A stretch of 31,825 nt of DNA, from contig DAOPZL010000037.1 of assembly GCA_035353395.1 (NCBI GenBank), positions 1 through 31,825 on the forward strand. Reading direction: 5' to 3'. Under the pieces are notes generated by a model. It made no database searches. It was not told the DNA's origin and was given only the letters and a program-made list of their open reading frames with translations. The stretch's first letter is position 1. Each line of letters opens with the position of its first letter. Positions 1 through 7,437 of this stretch are shown here, piece after piece. Source of the DNA: UBA1801 sp035353395 (lineage in GTDB: Bacteria > Acidobacteriota > Holophagae > Holophagales > Holophagaceae). The translations under genes and the position numbers were made by a program.

Positions 1-364
1 TCCCCATCAGGCGGGAGAAGAGCTGCACCCGCAGGTCCAGCATGGCCATCTGCCCGATCCAGGCCAGCAGGACGTAGCGAAGGAAGGCGACGACGAACCC
101 CAGGACGAGCATCCCGCAGAAGGCCGCGATCAGCGGGCCCGATCCCCGGAGGCTGCCCGCGGCGATGTGCCGGTCGATGAGCCGCAGGGTGAACTCCGAG
201 GGCATCACCTCCAGGAAAGCCCCCGCGGCCATGAGTGCCAGCAGCGCCAGGAGGCCGGGCCAGTAGGGCTTCAGGTAGCCCATGAGCCTCAGCAGCAGCG
301 TGTGCCTCATCGGGCTCGCGTCCACCTGGTCGCTGTGGAAGAAGGAGCTGGCCGGTTCCGCCAT
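1..364 (-). CDS. ABC exporter, N-terminal part (type 1 transmembrane domain), truncated by window edge
   Basis: The reading frame begins at an ATG at 364 on the minus strand and runs open to the window edge, giving about 121 residues. After a soluble stretch of about 20 residues there is a hydrophobic segment at about 34-52 (following the motif LKPYWPGLLAL) and a second at about 78-96, separated by a short polar loop containing LIDRHI. This pattern, ending in MLDLRVQLFSRLMG, is typical of the first two membrane helices and coupling region of MsbA-like half-transporters, where an ATPase domain follows. The ATPase domain lies outside the window, so the family is inferred from the N-terminus only. 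The substrate cannot be told. The gene is divergent from the NYN gene, with 87 bases between the two starts. Confidence 0.75.
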   Translation of the reverse strand, partial: MAEPASSFFHSDQVDASPMRHTLLLRLMGYLKPYWPGLLALLALMAAGAFLEVMPSEFTLRLIDRHIAAGSLRGSGPLIAAFCGMLVLGFVVAFLRYVLLAWIGQMAMLDLRVQLFSRLMG

Positions 365-451
365 GGGCCCATTGTGGCATCATGGACGGATCCGCACGCG
401 GACCTATTCAGACCACCGGGAGCCGATCCCCGCTTTACAGGAACCTATCGC

Positions 452-976
452 ATGATGCGCTGCGCCGTTTTTATCGACGGGAACAACATCTTCCATTCCG
501 CCAGGCAGCTGGGCTTCGAGGTGGACTACTCGCGGCTGCTGGCCGTGCTCCTCGGGAAGGACCGGGAGCTCCTCCGGGCGTTCTTCTACACGGGCGTGGA
601 CGAGGGTGCGGACCGCCAGCGGGGCTTCCTGCACTGGATGCGCCGGAACGGCTTCCGGGTGGTCCAGAAGCCCGTCAAGCTCGAAAGGGACGGCACCCGG
701 CGGGCGCATCTCGAAGTCGAGATCACCACGGACATGATCGCCTACTCGGAGAAGGTCGACCTGATCATCCTGGTGAGCGGCGACGAGGACTTCGCCTACC
801 CCCTCCAGGTCCTGGCCCAGAAGGGGATCCGGATCGAGGTCGCCGGGTTCCGCAGCGCCATGGCCAACAAGGTCATGGACACCGCCGACCGCTACATCGA
901 GCTGGACCAGCTCACGGACCGGTTCCGGAAGGAGAACGGGGCCGACGACGAGGACGAGTTCCGGGAACGGCTGTGA
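452..976 (+). CDS. NYN domain protein (LabA/DUF88 family), putative PIN-like ribonuclease
   Basis: This 174-residue protein consists of a single NYN (PIN-like) domain. The N-terminus has FIDGNN (Asp9). The mid-region has TTDM (Asp94), and the motif SGDEDF at 109-114 supplies two more acidic residues. These are the positions that form the metal site in NYN/LabA proteins. The family is linked to RNA cleavage, but the substrate here is unknown. I chose the ATG at 452 because AGGAA lies about 8 bases upstream and homology begins at once. A longer in-frame extension to 167 would run through the divergent ABC exporter gene and is rejected; a second ATG at 455 is equally possible. The gene ends in a GTGA overlap with aroB, so the two are probably translationally coupled and share a promoter in 365-451. 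Confidence 0.85.
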   Translation: MMRCAVFIDGNNIFHSARQLGFEVDYSRLLAVLLGKDRELLRAFFYTGVDEGADRQRGFLHWMRRNGFRVVQKPVKLERDGTRRAHLEVEITTDMIAYSEKVDLIILVSGDEDFAYPLQVLAQKGIRIEVAGFRSAMANKVMDTADRYIELDQLTDRFRKENGADDEDEFRERL

Positions 977-2034
977 GCGCAGGCGGCCCCGGACCGGCCC
1001 GACTGCCGCTGCCCCAAGGCTTCCCCACGGAAGTGTTCCTCGGCGAGCCCCTGGCCGCCGGCCTGCTGCCTCCCGGACCCTGGACGCTCATCGGGGACGA
1101 GCGGGTCCGGGACCACTGGACGGGCCGCCACCTTCCCGAGCCCCCCGGAACCCTCTGGGTCCCCACCCGCGAGCGCACGAAGCGCCTGGACACCCTGGTT
1201 CCGTGGCTGGAGGCCTGGGCCTCCCTGCCCCTCCACCGCGAGGCGACGATCGTGGCCGTCGGCGGCGGCGTGCTCACGGACATGGCGGGGCTGGCGGCCG
1301 CGCTCTTCCTGCGGGGCGTGGCCTGGCACTGCTGGCCGACCACCCTGCTCGCCCAGGTGGACGCCGGCCTCGGCGGCAAGACCGCGGTCAACCTCGCCGC
1401 CGGGAAGAACCTCGCCGGCGTCTTCCACCCCCCCGCGCGCATGGTGGTCTGCACGGACTTCCTGTCGACGCTGCCCGCGCGCCAGCGGGACGCGGGGGCC
1501 TGGGAGCTGTTCAAGCACGCCCTGATCGAGGGCGACCTCCCCTGGGCGGAACGGCTGCTGGCCTGTCCGGCCCCGGGCCTGGAGGACCTGGAGCGCTCGC
1601 TGCTCCAGAAGGGGGCGGTCGTGCACCTGGATCCCCAGGAACGGGGCGAGCGGAAGCTCCTGAACCTGGGACACACCCTGGGACACGCCCTGGAGTCCGC
1701 CTCCAGGTTCGAGCTGCTCCACGGAGAAGCCGTCGGGCTCGGCACGCTGGCCGCCTGCCTGCTGGCGGAAGCCGAGGGGCTCCCGGCCCAATCCGGGGAG
1801 TTCCTGCAAAGACTCGCGGACCGGCTCCGGCCCCTGGCCGGCCTGATCCCGGCCTGGGAGGACTGCCTGCCTGCCCTCGCCAGGGATAAAAAAGCCCTGT
1901 CGGGGCCCGGGGGAACCGGGGAATCGGCGATACACTGCGTGTTGCCGGTCCGGGGACGGCGCGCCGTCCTGCGCCTCCTGCCTCCGGACGCCTGGGCGGG
2001 CGCACACGCCCGGATGGTGGCCCTCCTTCGATGA
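973..2034 (+). CDS. aroB: 3-dehydroquinate synthase
   Basis: AroB converts DAHP to 3-dehydroquinate, the second step of the shikimate pathway, in the cytoplasm using NAD and a divalent metal. The protein is 353 residues, the usual family length. It shows the NAD-binding GGGVLTDMAG (about 97-106), PTTLLAQVDAGLGGKT (about 122-137), and metal ligands consistent with Glu178 (WELFKHALI), His234 (LNLGHTLGHALE) and His250 (HGEAVGLG). The last two are 16 residues apart, as in characterised enzymes. The usual Ser in VDxSxGGK is Gly here (VDAGLGGK). The GTG start at 973 overlaps the NYN stop as GTGA; frame and length support it. Its stop overlaps the next gene's ATG as ATGA. No other shikimate gene is in the window. 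Confidence 0.93.
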   Translation: MSAGGPGPARLPLPQGFPTEVFLGEPLAAGLLPPGPWTLIGDERVRDHWTGRHLPEPPGTLWVPTRERTKRLDTLVPWLEAWASLPLHREATIVAVGGGVLTDMAGLAAALFLRGVAWHCWPTTLLAQVDAGLGGKTAVNLAAGKNLAGVFHPPARMVVCTDFLSTLPARQRDAGAWELFKHALIEGDLPWAERLLACPAPGLEDLERSLLQKGAVVHLDPQERGERKLLNLGHTLGHALESASRFELLHGEAVGLGTLAACLLAEAEGLPAQSGEFLQRLADRLRPLAGLIPAWEDCLPALARDKKALSGPGGTGESAIHCVLPVRGRRAVLRLLPPDAWAGAHARMVALLR

Positions 2035-3950
2035 TCCCAGGAACACGCGTGTCCATCTTGAAAAACTACTCGTCCCTCCTGCTGCTGGCCTCGCTCGGGC
2101 TGCCCGCCTGGCCCCAGCGCCAGGACGATCCCCGTTCGCTGATGTTCCAGGCCCGCATCAAGCAGCAGGAAGCCGGGGGGGACGATCCCCGCGGCGCCAT
2201 CCCCCTCTACCAGAAGGCGGTCGCCCTGGAGCCCACGAGTTCGGAAGCCCACCTGCGGCTGTCGGAGGCCTACCTCGAATCGAACGATGCCGAGAAGGCG
2301 CTGGCGCCCGCCGTCAAGGCCACGGAGCTGAATCCCCGCAACGCGGAAGCCTGGTTCATCCTCGGCACGATCCAGAACCAGCGGGGCCAGTCGGATTCCA
2401 GCGCCAGGGCCCAGGCGCGGGACGCCTTCCTCGAGGCTTCCCGGCTCCTGCCCAACGATCCGGAAGTCTGGTTCCGTCTGGCCCAGATCAGCCAGGCCAT
2501 GGGGGACGACGAGACCGCGCTCAAGGCCTGGCTCGGCCTGGGCCGGATGCACCCGACGCTCCGGCTGAACAACGCCCCCCTGGAGGACATCGCCTGGGAG
2601 CGCGCCGCCCTCCTCGGAGCCACCCTGAACCGCTACGACGCCCGCCGGGAAGCCATCATGGCGCTCTGCCAGCACGAGCGCCCCCTGGAGCAGCACCTGC
2701 ACCTCCTGGAGGAGCTGGCCAAGGAGCAGGCCGACAAGGCCTTCCTCGGCCACGCGGAGGAGAGCTTCCTCCTGCTCGGCACCCACTATCCGCTGGAACC
2801 CGCCATCTGGGAGAACATCGCCCGCATCCAGCTGCAGACCGGACGCTTCGCGGAGGCCCTCCAGACCTACCGCAAGGCCGAGGCCCTCCGCCCCTCGCCG
2901 AGGCTGTCCTACTTCCAGGGCCTCTGCCTGATGTGCCTGGGAAGACTTTCCGAGGCCGAGACCATCTGGCGGGAACTCTTCGCCTCCAAGGTCCTCCCCT
3001 CGGAGGATCCGCAGTTCCTCCAGAACGCGCGGTTCTACCATGCCGCCGATCTGCTCATGCAGGGACGGCCCAGGGACATGCTCGCCCTCCTGGACGGCTG
3101 GCCGGAGAGCGGGAACCAGGGCGAACTCCTGGCCTTGAGGGTGCAGGCCGCGATCCAGACCAAGGACTGGAAGGGCGCGTACGCCTCCCTGGAGGAGGGC
3201 ATGCTGCGCTTCTCCGAGCAGGCCCTGTTCCAGGCCGCGAAGGAGCTGCCGCCGGGGCTGCTGAAGGAGAAGACGATCACCAGGAAGGACGCTGTCCAGG
3301 CCCTGGCGCAGCTGGACTGCGAGAACATGGCGGCGCTCTGGAACGAGTTCCGGCAGTGGGAGCAGTGCCTGGAGATGGTGCAGCTGGCCCTCAAGGCCTC
3401 CCCTGCCAAGCGGCCCGACCTCTACATGATGCAGTCCAACGCGCTGGACCAGCTCGGCCGGCCCGCCGAGGCCATCCAGGCGCTGAGGGAGGCCCAGAAG
3501 CTGGATCCGGCCTTCCCGATGCTCCAGAACAACCTGGGCTACCTGCTGCTGGAGAACGGCGGCGACCTGCAGGAGGCCAGCCAGCTCATCGCCTCGGCCA
3601 TGGCGCAGGATCCGAAGAACGGATCCACCATGGACAGCTGGGGCTGGGCTCTGTACAAGCAGGGCAAGTTCAAGGAGGCGGAGGAGGCCCTGCGCAAGGC
3701 CGTGACCCTCACCCCGCTCAGTCCGGAGATCCGGAAGCACCTGGGCGAGGTGCTCCTGAAGCTGGACCGCCCCGAGGAGGCCCTGGAACAATGGGAACGG
3801 GCCCTCCCCTTCGCGTTCCCCCAGCGGGCGGAACTCGAGGTCCAGACAGAGAAGCTGCGCGTCGAGATCGCCAAGAAGCAGCGCGCGAAGGACGGGACCT
3901 CCCGGCAGGAACCGGAGGAAGCCCCGGAAGAGGAAGAGGAAACACCGTGA
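2031..3950 (+). CDS. Exported tetratricopeptide-repeat protein
   Basis: The protein has 639 residues, beginning with a short basic stretch and a hydrophobic segment (YSSLLLLASLGLPAWP) that reads as a signal peptide. The rest is largely TPR helices. Clear repeats lie at about 53-120, about 260-300 and about 460-590, with typical pairs such as AEALQTYRKAEALRP and EAEEALRKAVTLTP. The C-terminus is an acidic, glutamate-rich tail. TPRs are protein-binding scaffolds; the partner and exact role cannot be told. The ATG at 2031 overlaps the aroB stop (ATGA). A GTG at 2049 has a better Shine-Dalgarno (AGGA, spacing 6) and leaves a more compact signal peptide, so it may be the true start. The 3' end overlaps the next gene as GTGA. 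Confidence 0.85.
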   Translation: MIPGTRVSILKNYSSLLLLASLGLPAWPQRQDDPRSLMFQARIKQQEAGGDDPRGAIPLYQKAVALEPTSSEAHLRLSEAYLESNDAEKALAPAVKATELNPRNAEAWFILGTIQNQRGQSDSSARAQARDAFLEASRLLPNDPEVWFRLAQISQAMGDDETALKAWLGLGRMHPTLRLNNAPLEDIAWERAALLGATLNRYDARREAIMALCQHERPLEQHLHLLEELAKEQADKAFLGHAEESFLLLGTHYPLEPAIWENIARIQLQTGRFAEALQTYRKAEALRPSPRLSYFQGLCLMCLGRLSEAETIWRELFASKVLPSEDPQFLQNARFYHAADLLMQGRPRDMLALLDGWPESGNQGELLALRVQAAIQTKDWKGAYASLEEGMLRFSEQALFQAAKELPPGLLKEKTITRKDAVQALAQLDCENMAALWNEFRQWEQCLEMVQLALKASPAKRPDLYMMQSNALDQLGRPAEAIQALREAQKLDPAFPMLQNNLGYLLLENGGDLQEASQLIASAMAQDPKNGSTMDSWGWALYKQGKFKEAEEALRKAVTLTPLSPEIRKHLGEVLLKLDRPEEALEQWERALPFAFPQRAELEVQTEKLRVEIAKKQRAKDGTSRQEPEEAPEEEEETP

Positions 3951-4471
3951 AGGCAGTCATTCTCGCATTGGCATCCCAGCTCCTGGCAGCCCAGCCCCAG
4001 GGCGCGCCCGTTTCGGCTCCACCCCAGCAGGCCGCCGCCAGGACGCTCCTGAAGGCTCAGTACGCCTGGGGCTACTCGGGCCAGGAAGGCGAGGGCAAGG
4101 GGACCCTGAACCTGCTCCTCGACACCGCTTCAGAGAAGGTCGTCCTGGAACTTTTCGGCCTCGGGGAGCGCCTGGTGTTCCTTTCGGGGGACCGCGCGGC
4201 CGGCTACAGGATCCAGATCCCGCGCCGGGAACTGGACATGAGGGGCGTTTCCTTCGACAAGCTCCCCCTTCCCTTCCTCCCGCAGCTGGGTTCCCCGGAG
4301 GCCCTCCACAGGCTCCTCGCCGAAGGCAGCGGTCCCGGCGTGAAGGTCACCAAGCGCGACGGGAAGGGCCCCGTGAAGCTGCGCTATTCCGGCCAGGACG
4401 AGCGCGGGAAGGACGTGCTGGTCTGGCTCCAGCGCACCCGCTGGGAACTGGCATCCAAGACCCCCGAGTGA
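3947..4471 (+). CDS. Hypothetical exported protein (possible lipoprotein-carrier-like fold)
   Basis: I do not recognise a named family. The 174-residue product starts with a hydrophobic N-terminus (KAVILALASQLLAAQPQ) that looks like a signal peptide; there is no lipobox cysteine. The body alternates short beta-like strands with charged turns (KGTLNLLLDTASEKVVLELFG), which is reminiscent of LolA/LolB-type beta-barrel carriers. That comparison is only an impression. The GTG start at 3947 overlaps the TPR gene stop as GTGA and follows an AGAGGA purine tract, so translation is likely coupled. The pairing with the exported TPR protein suggests an envelope role. scpB starts 23 bases after its stop. 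Confidence 0.75.
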   Translation: MKAVILALASQLLAAQPQGAPVSAPPQQAAARTLLKAQYAWGYSGQEGEGKGTLNLLLDTASEKVVLELFGLGERLVFLSGDRAAGYRIQIPRRELDMRGVSFDKLPLPFLPQLGSPEALHRLLAEGSGPGVKVTKRDGKGPVKLRYSGQDERGKDVLVWLQRTRWELASKTPE

Positions 4472-4494
4472 ACCCTTCGCGCAAAGGAGCCCCC

Positions 4495-5274
4495 ATGTCC
4501 TTCATCCAGACCCGCTACGAAGACCACATCGGGACGATCACGATGAACCACCCGGCGCACCGCAACGCCCTCAGCGGTGCGCTCATCAACGACATGATCG
4601 ACGCCTTCGAGTCCATGGCGGACCAGAAGGCGCGGGTGATCGTGCTGAGGGCCTACGAGGGCGCCAGGGTCTGGTCCTCCGGCCACGACGTCAAGGAACT
4701 CCCCACTCCGGGCCGGGATCCCCTCGGCTACGAGGATCCGCTCGTGCGCGTCCTGCGGACGGTCCAGAACATGACCATCCCGGTGGTCGCCATGATCGGG
4801 GGCAGCGTCTGGGGCGGGGCCTGCGACCTGGCCTTCACCTGCGACATCCTGATCGGCAGCCCGGAGGCCCAGTTCACCATGACGCCCGCCAAGCTGGGCG
4901 TGCCCTACAACCCCTCGGGCCTCCTGCGCTTCATGAACATCCTGGGCCTGAACGCCGCCAAGGAGATGTTCTTCACCGCCCAGCCCATCAAGGCCGAGCG
5001 GGCCCATCTCCAGGGCATCCTGAACCACCTCGTCCCCGCGGACGAACTCGAGTCCTTCACCTACGGACTGGCCGCCAACATCACCCGCAACAGCCCCCTC
5101 TCCATCGCGGCCATGAAGGAATCCTTCCGGCTGCTGTCCAACGCCTCCCCCCTCTCCCCCAACATGTTCGAACGCATCCAGGGACTGCGGCGGAAGGTCT
5201 ACGACAGCAACGACTACCACGAGGGGATCCAGGCCTTCCTGGAGAAGCGGCCTCCGGTCTTCAAGGGCGAATAG
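4495..5274 (+). CDS. scpB: Methylmalonyl-CoA decarboxylase (crotonase superfamily)
   Basis: ScpB (YgfG) decarboxylates methylmalonyl-CoA to propionyl-CoA. The 259-residue protein follows E. coli ScpB closely, as I remember that sequence. Shared blocks include SSGHDVKELP, GRDPLGYEDPL, GSVWGGA, MTPAKLGVPYN and FERIQGLRRKVYDS. The residues lining the E. coli active site (His66, Gly110, Tyr140) have counterparts at His64, Gly108 and Tyr138, a constant offset of two. This separates it from generic enoyl-CoA hydratases. I chose the ATG at 4495 because AAAGGAG ends 5 bases upstream; an in-frame GTG at 4468 lacks such a site. It is the last gene of the run that begins at 452 and ends 7 bases from the convergent nadC. 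No methylmalonyl-CoA mutase or CoA-transferase gene lies nearby. Confidence 0.87.
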   Translation: MSFIQTRYEDHIGTITMNHPAHRNALSGALINDMIDAFESMADQKARVIVLRAYEGARVWSSGHDVKELPTPGRDPLGYEDPLVRVLRTVQNMTIPVVAMIGGSVWGGACDLAFTCDILIGSPEAQFTMTPAKLGVPYNPSGLLRFMNILGLNAAKEMFFTAQPIKAERAHLQGILNHLVPADELESFTYGLAANITRNSPLSIAAMKESFRLLSNASPLSPNMFERIQGLRRKVYDSNDYHEGIQAFLEKRPPVFKGE

Positions 5275-5281
5275 GGGCTCC

Positions 5282-6139
5282 TCAGTCCAGCCGGAGGCTC
5301 AGGTCCGCGGCCGGCGCGCTGTGGGTCAGGGCGCCGACGCTCAGGAAGTCCACGCCCGTCTCCGCGACGCTCCGCGCCCGCTCCAGGCTCAGATTCCCGC
5401 TGGCCTCCAGGAAGATCCCCCGGCCCGAGGCGGCCCGCAGCCCGGCGGCTTCCCGCATCTGCGCATCGGACATGTTGTCCAGGAGGATGCCGTCCACTTC
5501 CGGGATCGCCAGGCACGCCTGCACCTGGGCCAGGGTCTCGGCCTCCACCTCGATCTTGACCAGGTTGGGCGAGACCCGCCGCGCGGCCGCCACCGCGGGC
5601 TGGATCCCCCCGGCGGCGGCGATGTGGTTCTCCTTGAGCAGCACGCCGTCTCCCAGCGTCAGCCGGTGGTTGAATCCGCCCCCGCAGCGGACGGCGTACT
5701 TCTCGAGCACCTTCAGGCCGGGTGTGGTCTTGCGCGTGTCGAGGATCCTGGCGCCCGTGCCCTCGACGGCCTTCACGAAGCTCCTCGTGAGGGTCGCGGT
5801 GCCGCTCATCCGCTGGAGCAGGTTCAGCATGACCCGCTCGGCCATGAGGATGGACCGGCTGGAACCCGCGATGGCCATTACCTCCGCGCCCCGGGGGACC
5901 AAGGTCCCGTCCTCGACCAGGCTCTGGACGTCCAGGAGCGGATCCACGGCCCTGAAGACCTCGCGGGCGACCGGCAGGCCGGCCAGGACCACCTCCGCCT
6001 TGGCCTTGACCCGCGCGGTCACCCTGCGGTCGGGAACGGAGGCCGTGGTCCAGTCCTGGGTGCCCCAGTCCTCGCGCAGGAAGCCGTGGATCGCGTCGAT
6101 GAAGAGGAGGGGATGGGGAGGGTTGAACATGGGCCGCAC
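5282..6139 (-). CDS. nadC: Nicotinate-nucleotide pyrophosphorylase (quinolinate phosphoribosyltransferase)
   Basis: NadC joins quinolinate and PRPP to give nicotinate mononucleotide, CO2 and PPi, the third step of de novo NAD synthesis. The product has 285 residues, the normal length. The signature DTRKTTPG (134-141), the basic residues around GGFNHRL (His158, Arg159) and LLKENHI are all present, as is the C-terminal barrel segment VDGILLDNMS. The GTG at 6139 is preferred because a GGGGG tract lies 5 bases upstream; an ATG nine bases further in (6130) is the alternative. The gene stands alone, convergent with scpB and divergent from hutD (39 bases apart). nadB is 3 kb away in another unit, and nadA is not in the window. 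Confidence 0.95.
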   Translation of the reverse strand: MRPMFNPPHPLLFIDAIHGFLREDWGTQDWTTASVPDRRVTARVKAKAEVVLAGLPVAREVFRAVDPLLDVQSLVEDGTLVPRGAEVMAIAGSSRSILMAERVMLNLLQRMSGTATLTRSFVKAVEGTGARILDTRKTTPGLKVLEKYAVRCGGGFNHRLTLGDGVLLKENHIAAAGGIQPAVAAARRVSPNLVKIEVEAETLAQVQACLAIPEVDGILLDNMSDAQMREAAGLRAASGRGIFLEASGNLSLERARSVAETGVDFLSVGALTHSAPAADLSLRLD

Positions 6140-6178
6140 CTTTTCCCCCTACAATGAACGAAACCTCCGGAATGCGCC

Positions 6179-6784
6179 ATGTCCTTCCCGTCCTACCGCC
6201 TCCTGCACCCTTCCGACTACCGGGCCATGCCCTGGAAGAACGGCGGGGGCACCACCCTGGAACTGATCATCGAGCCGGAGGGGGCCAGCCTCGACGGCGG
6301 CTTCCTGTGGCGCCTGAGCATGGCGGACGTGGGCGTCTCCGGCCCCTTCTCCCGGTTCGAAGGCTGCGACCGCACGCTCCTGCTGCTGGAGGGCCGGGGC
6401 ATGGAGCTGGGCTTCGACCAGCGCCCGGCGGTGCGGCTGGACGGCCTCCTGGAGCCCGTCGCGTTCAGCGGGGACTGGCGGACGGACGGGACCCTGCTGG
6501 ACGGTCCCTGCCGGGACTTCAACGTCATCACCCGGCGGGCTGGATGCCGCCACCACCTGGAGGTGCTGCGCCTGGGGCCCCCCCCCGTCGCGATCCCACA
6601 TGCCTGGGTCCGGTTCCTCTTCTGCGTCTCCGGAAAGGCGCGGGTGGACAGTTTCGAACTCTCTCCCGGGGATCTTCTGCGGGCGGAGGGAGCCGGCAAG
6701 CTGGAAGCGCGCGCCGCAGACCCCGCCGGGGCCGTGGTCATCTCCGTCGGGATCGATCCCGCGGACGCCCCCGCGGCATCCTAG
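6179..6784 (+). CDS. HutD/Ves family cupin protein
   Basis: The 201-residue product carries the full HutD/Ves (DUF886) signature: MPWKNGGGTTLEL near the N-terminus, then WRLSMADV, GPFSRFEGCDRTLLLLEG and DFNVITRR, followed by a second cupin-like half. Family members are often beside histidine-utilisation (hut) genes and are thought to modulate that pathway. No hut gene is present here, so the role is open. Its start at 6179 is 39 bases from the divergent nadC start, and only a weak ribosome-binding sequence is visible. The stop is 6 bases from the convergent ogt stop. Confidence 0.85.
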   Translation: MSFPSYRLLHPSDYRAMPWKNGGGTTLELIIEPEGASLDGGFLWRLSMADVGVSGPFSRFEGCDRTLLLLEGRGMELGFDQRPAVRLDGLLEPVAFSGDWRTDGTLLDGPCRDFNVITRRAGCRHHLEVLRLGPPPVAIPHAWVRFLFCVSGKARVDSFELSPGDLLRAEGAGKLEARAADPAGAVVISVGIDPADAPAAS

Positions 6785-6790
6785 GGCGGC

Positions 6791-7300
6791 CTACCTGGAA
6801 CGGATCGCGCAGGGAATCCCGCGCTCCCGGGACACCAGCGCCTCCTGGACCGCGGACCCGATCCCGTAGCCCGGAAACCCGCCCCCGGGACCGACCACGC
6901 GGTGGCAGGGGAGGAGGATCTGGATGGGGTTGGCCGCCAGCGCCGCCACGGCCGGGGCCCGGACCTCCTCGCCGCCGAGCCTGGCCGCCAGGTCGTCCTC
7001 CGCCAGCGTCGCGCCGTAGGGGATCGTCCGGACCTCGTCCCAGACCCGCGCCTGGAACTCGTCCCCCCGGGGATCCAGCGGAACGGTGAAGGTCCGGAGA
7101 GTGCCGTCGAAATAGGCCTCCAGCTGGCGGACCAGGTAGCGATAGACCTCCCGCTGGCTCCGGGGCGCCACGGGCATGGTGGCCCGGGGATCCAGCGAAC
7201 CGAACTCCAGGCGCCTCAGGCGGCCGCGCTCGTCGAAGGCCGCCCACATCGGGCCCACGGGGACGGTCAGTTCGTAGTGCCAAAGGCGCATGGGAAGCAT
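6791..7300 (-). CDS. ogt: Methylated-DNA--protein-cysteine methyltransferase
   Basis: This suicide DNA-repair protein transfers an alkyl group from O6-alkylguanine to its own cysteine. The 169-residue product contains the active-site motif LPCHRVVG followed by FPGYGIG, and the upstream IPYGAT block of the Ada/Ogt DNA-binding fold. The N-terminal part (MRLWHYELTVPVGPMWAAFD) is the small ribonuclease-H-like domain. I start it at the ATG at 7300, with a second ATG at 7291; neither has a strong Shine-Dalgarno. A longer in-frame extension to 7579 would run into the divergent pepQ gene and has no family similarity, so it is rejected. There is no Ada-type regulatory domain. Confidence 0.9.
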   Translation of the reverse strand: MLPMRLWHYELTVPVGPMWAAFDERGRLRRLEFGSLDPRATMPVAPRSQREVYRYLVRQLEAYFDGTLRTFTVPLDPRGDEFQARVWDEVRTIPYGATLAEDDLAARLGGEEVRAPAVAALAANPIQILLPCHRVVGPGGGFPGYGIGSAVQEALVSRERGIPCAIRSR

Positions 7301-7437
7301 GATCGCAGGATTCGCGCCCGGGGGGTGAAGGATCGGGGGGAGGTCGCGCCGGGCGGCTTCGACACGCCCCGCCCACGCTGCCAGAATGGTCCGGGGCGAG
7401 GCAGCCCCACCATCCACGATTTCCCCTGGAGTCCCCC

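Noticed and set aside
912..3791. Very long antisense open frame (959 codons) opposite aroB and the TPR gene
   Set aside because: Its translation is low-complexity Gly/Arg/Leu/Gln text with no domain. It mirrors codon bias of GC-rich genes on the other strand, both of which have clear family or repeat evidence.
6123..6155. TTGAAC and TACAAT as a promoter for hutD
   Set aside because: The -10-like box is good but the spacer to the -35-like box is 21 bases and lies in the nadC coding start; too weak to list.
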